NCBI RefSeq assembly: GCF_014863355.1
Contig: NZ_JACZEP010000009.1
Span: 1 to 64,000 of the forward strand
From: Aminobacter carboxidus
GTDB lineage: Bacteria > Pseudomonadota > Alphaproteobacteria > Rhizobiales > Rhizobiaceae
Length of the DNA stretch: 64,000 nt
Direction: 5' to 3'
Shown here: positions 61,843 to 64,000 of the stretch, in pieces
Layout of the letters: each line of letters opens with the position of its first letter
How positions within the stretch are numbered: the first letter of the stretch is position 1
The notes under the pieces: generated by a model
What the model was told of the DNA's origin: nothing
The model's database searches: none
Seen by the model: only the letters and a program-made list of their open reading frames with translations
Position numbers and translations under genes: made by a program

Positions 61843-62044
61843 CGCAACATCGTGCTCCGGGGTCGTCACGGCAAGCTCCAGGCGCGGTAGCGGCAGTAAC
61901 GCAAGCCCTGTCGTGCAAGCCGCGGGGCGTCTGTTTTTTTGCGGCAACCGTTTTCGGTTCTGCTATTCTCCCGCCCGTGCCGGACAAGCAGAACATCAAG
62001 GGGTCCCCGGCGCGCTCAAGAACATAAGCAACAAATGGGAGTAA

Positions 62045-63154
<1,110 letters not shown>

Positions 63155-63199
63155 GCATCGCGGCGCAAGGTCAGCGCCTGGCCAGCATCGTCACAATGA

Positions 63200-63225
63200 G
63201 AAAGGGCGCCTTTCGGCGCCCTTTC
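63200..63225. terminator. Bidirectional terminator between TRAP genes
   Basis: GAAAGGGCGCC-TTTC-GGCGCCCTTTC: a perfect 11-bp stem with a 4-base loop, with A-rich sequence on one side and T on the other. It lies between the stop codons of the convergent binding-protein gene (63154) and TRAP permease gene (63240) and can serve both. Confidence 0.8.
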
Positions 63226-63239
63226 GCTTGTCGTAGCCG

Positions 63240-64000
63240 TCAGTTGAAGCTCGGCGGCTTCGTCAGGTCGTTGGCAGGTGCCGCCGGTGCCGTGCCGGGG
63301 GCTGGTGCGGTGCCGGGAGCCGGTGCGCCAAGCGGCGGCAGGCCGAGGCCACCGCCCAGTCCGGGCATGTCGGGCATCTTGATCTCAATGGTGCTTGGAT
63401 CAACCGGCGTGCCCTTGTAATGCATCACCATCTGCGGGAAGGCGATCGTCAGCCCGATCATGATGATCTGGATGCAGACGAAGGGAACGGCACCCCAGTA
63501 GATCTGCCCCGTCGTCACCGGCTCGATGTTCTTGCCGGTGATGCGGTCGAGATAGGGCACCCGGGCCGCGACCGAACGCAGGTAAAACAGCGCGAAGCCG
63601 AAGGGCGGGTGCATGAAGCTGGTCTGCATGTTGACGCCCAAAAGCACGCCGAACCAGATCAGGTCGATGCCGAGCTTGTCGGCGGCAGGCGCCAGAAGCG
63701 GCACGATGATGAAGGCCAGTTCGAAGAAGTCGAGGAAGAAGGCCAGCAGGAAGACCAGGATGTTGACGGCGATCAGGAAGCCGACCTCGCCGCCGGGCAG
63801 CGACACCAGCAGGTGCTCGACCCAGAGATGGCCGTTGACGCCGTAGAAGGTCAGCGAAAACACCCGCGCGCCGATCAGGATGAACAGCACGAAGGACGAC
63901 AGCCTCGTCGTCGAGGCCAGCGCCTGGCGAATGACGTCAAGCGAAAGCCGTCCCTTCATCCCAGCCATGATCAGGGCGCCCACCGCGCCCATCGCGCCGC
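63240..64000 (-). CDS. TRAP transporter large permease (DctM-like), C-terminal part, continues beyond the window
   Basis: The last roughly 250 residues of a DctM-type membrane permease; the reading frame is open to the right edge. Conserved DctM segments include FLLAFFLDFFELAFIIVPLLAP, NMQTSFMHPPFGFALFYLRSVA and ITGKNIEPVTTGQIYWGAVPFV. The C-terminal tail (about 40 residues) is rich in Gly, Pro and Ala (PGLGGGLGLPPLGAPAPGTAPAPG). The gene is convergent with the DctP-type binding proteins but belongs to the same class, so it may serve one or both. The DctQ gene would lie upstream, outside the window. Confidence 0.93.
   Translation of the reverse strand, partial: GAMGAVGALIMAGMKGRLSLDVIRQALASTTRLSSFVLFILIGARVFSLTFYGVNGHLWVEHLLVSLPGGEVGFLIAVNILVFLLAFFLDFFELAFIIVPLLAPAADKLGIDLIWFGVLLGVNMQTSFMHPPFGFALFYLRSVAARVPYLDRITGKNIEPVTTGQIYWGAVPFVCIQIIMIGLTIAFPQMVMHYKGTPVDPSTIEIKMPDMPGLGGGLGLPPLGAPAPGTAPAPGTAPAAPANDLTKPPSFN

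Overview
The window is a high-GC alphaproteobacterial chromosome segment. Gene content, codon use and several intergenic palindromes that I recognise as abundant in Mesorhizobium and close relatives point to the Rhizobiales, family Phyllobacteriaceae (Mesorhizobium or Aminobacter type). This assignment rests on recognition, not on a database search. I see no rRNA, tRNA, CRISPR array, prophage or replication origin. The only clear mobile DNA is the tail of an IS481-type transposase at the extreme left edge, one toxin-antitoxin pair, and several palindromic repeats.

Layout. 1-5.2 kb: transposase tail, a triplicated 16-bp motif, an MBL-fold hydrolase, a phosphofructokinase with PPi-type residues, an L,D-transpeptidase, a LysE-type exporter and a TTC38-like TPR protein. 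5.2-8.7 kb: xylose catabolism (xylB, xylA) with an A/T-rich inverted repeat upstream. 8.8-10.5 kb: small enzymes (GNAT, HAD). 10.5-17.9 kb: a carnitine / gamma-butyrobetaine catabolic locus (GlxA-type regulator, BKACE cleavage enzyme, carnitine dehydrogenase, acyl-CoA dehydrogenase, ADP-forming acyl-CoA ligase, CaiD), into which palindromic repeats have inserted. One repeat now supplies the start of the ligase gene. 18-26.2 kb: an HSL-type esterase, a complete peptide/nickel-type ABC importer and a CocE hydrolase. 26.3-26.9 kb: a toxin-antitoxin pair with a probably leaderless promoter. 26.9-44.4 kb: a purine-to-glyoxylate pathway (guaD, xdhABC, urate hydroxylase, uraH, a PuuE-UraD fusion, allE, allA, an unassigned deaminase, a glycerate 2-kinase), interrupted by dps and an HxlR/SRPBCC/serine-hydrolase group. 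44.4-47.1 kb: a two-gene DNA-repair operon (a UdgX-type uracil-DNA glycosylase carrying an extra N-terminal domain, and a radical SAM protein) with an exact alphaproteobacterial LexA box against its start codon. 47.2-50 kb: a glutamine-synthetase-like enzyme plus a class III aminotransferase. 50-60 kb: two MarR regulators, a CobW GTPase with a WD40 partner, a Tat-exported intradiol dioxygenase, an EamA exporter, and a LacI regulator overlapping a hydroxyacid dehydrogenase. 60.3-64 kb: two tandem TRAP binding proteins, an ECF sigma-factor remnant between them, and the end of a convergent TRAP permease gene.

How the genes work together. The purine genes form an almost complete route from guanine or xanthine through urate, HIU, OHCU and allantoin to ureidoglycolate and glyoxylate. 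The allantoate-hydrolysing enzyme is the one step not found here. The carnitine locus can be read as gamma-butyrobetaine to its CoA ester, then crotonobetainyl-CoA, carnitinyl-CoA, carnitine, 3-dehydrocarnitine, and finally betaine plus acetoacetate.

The most interesting system is the LexA-controlled radical SAM / UdgX operon at 44433-47136. Its two products belong to families predicted to work together in DNA repair, with a covalently acting glycosylase and an unknown radical chemistry. The upstream GTTC-N7-GTTC box ties the pair to the SOS response.
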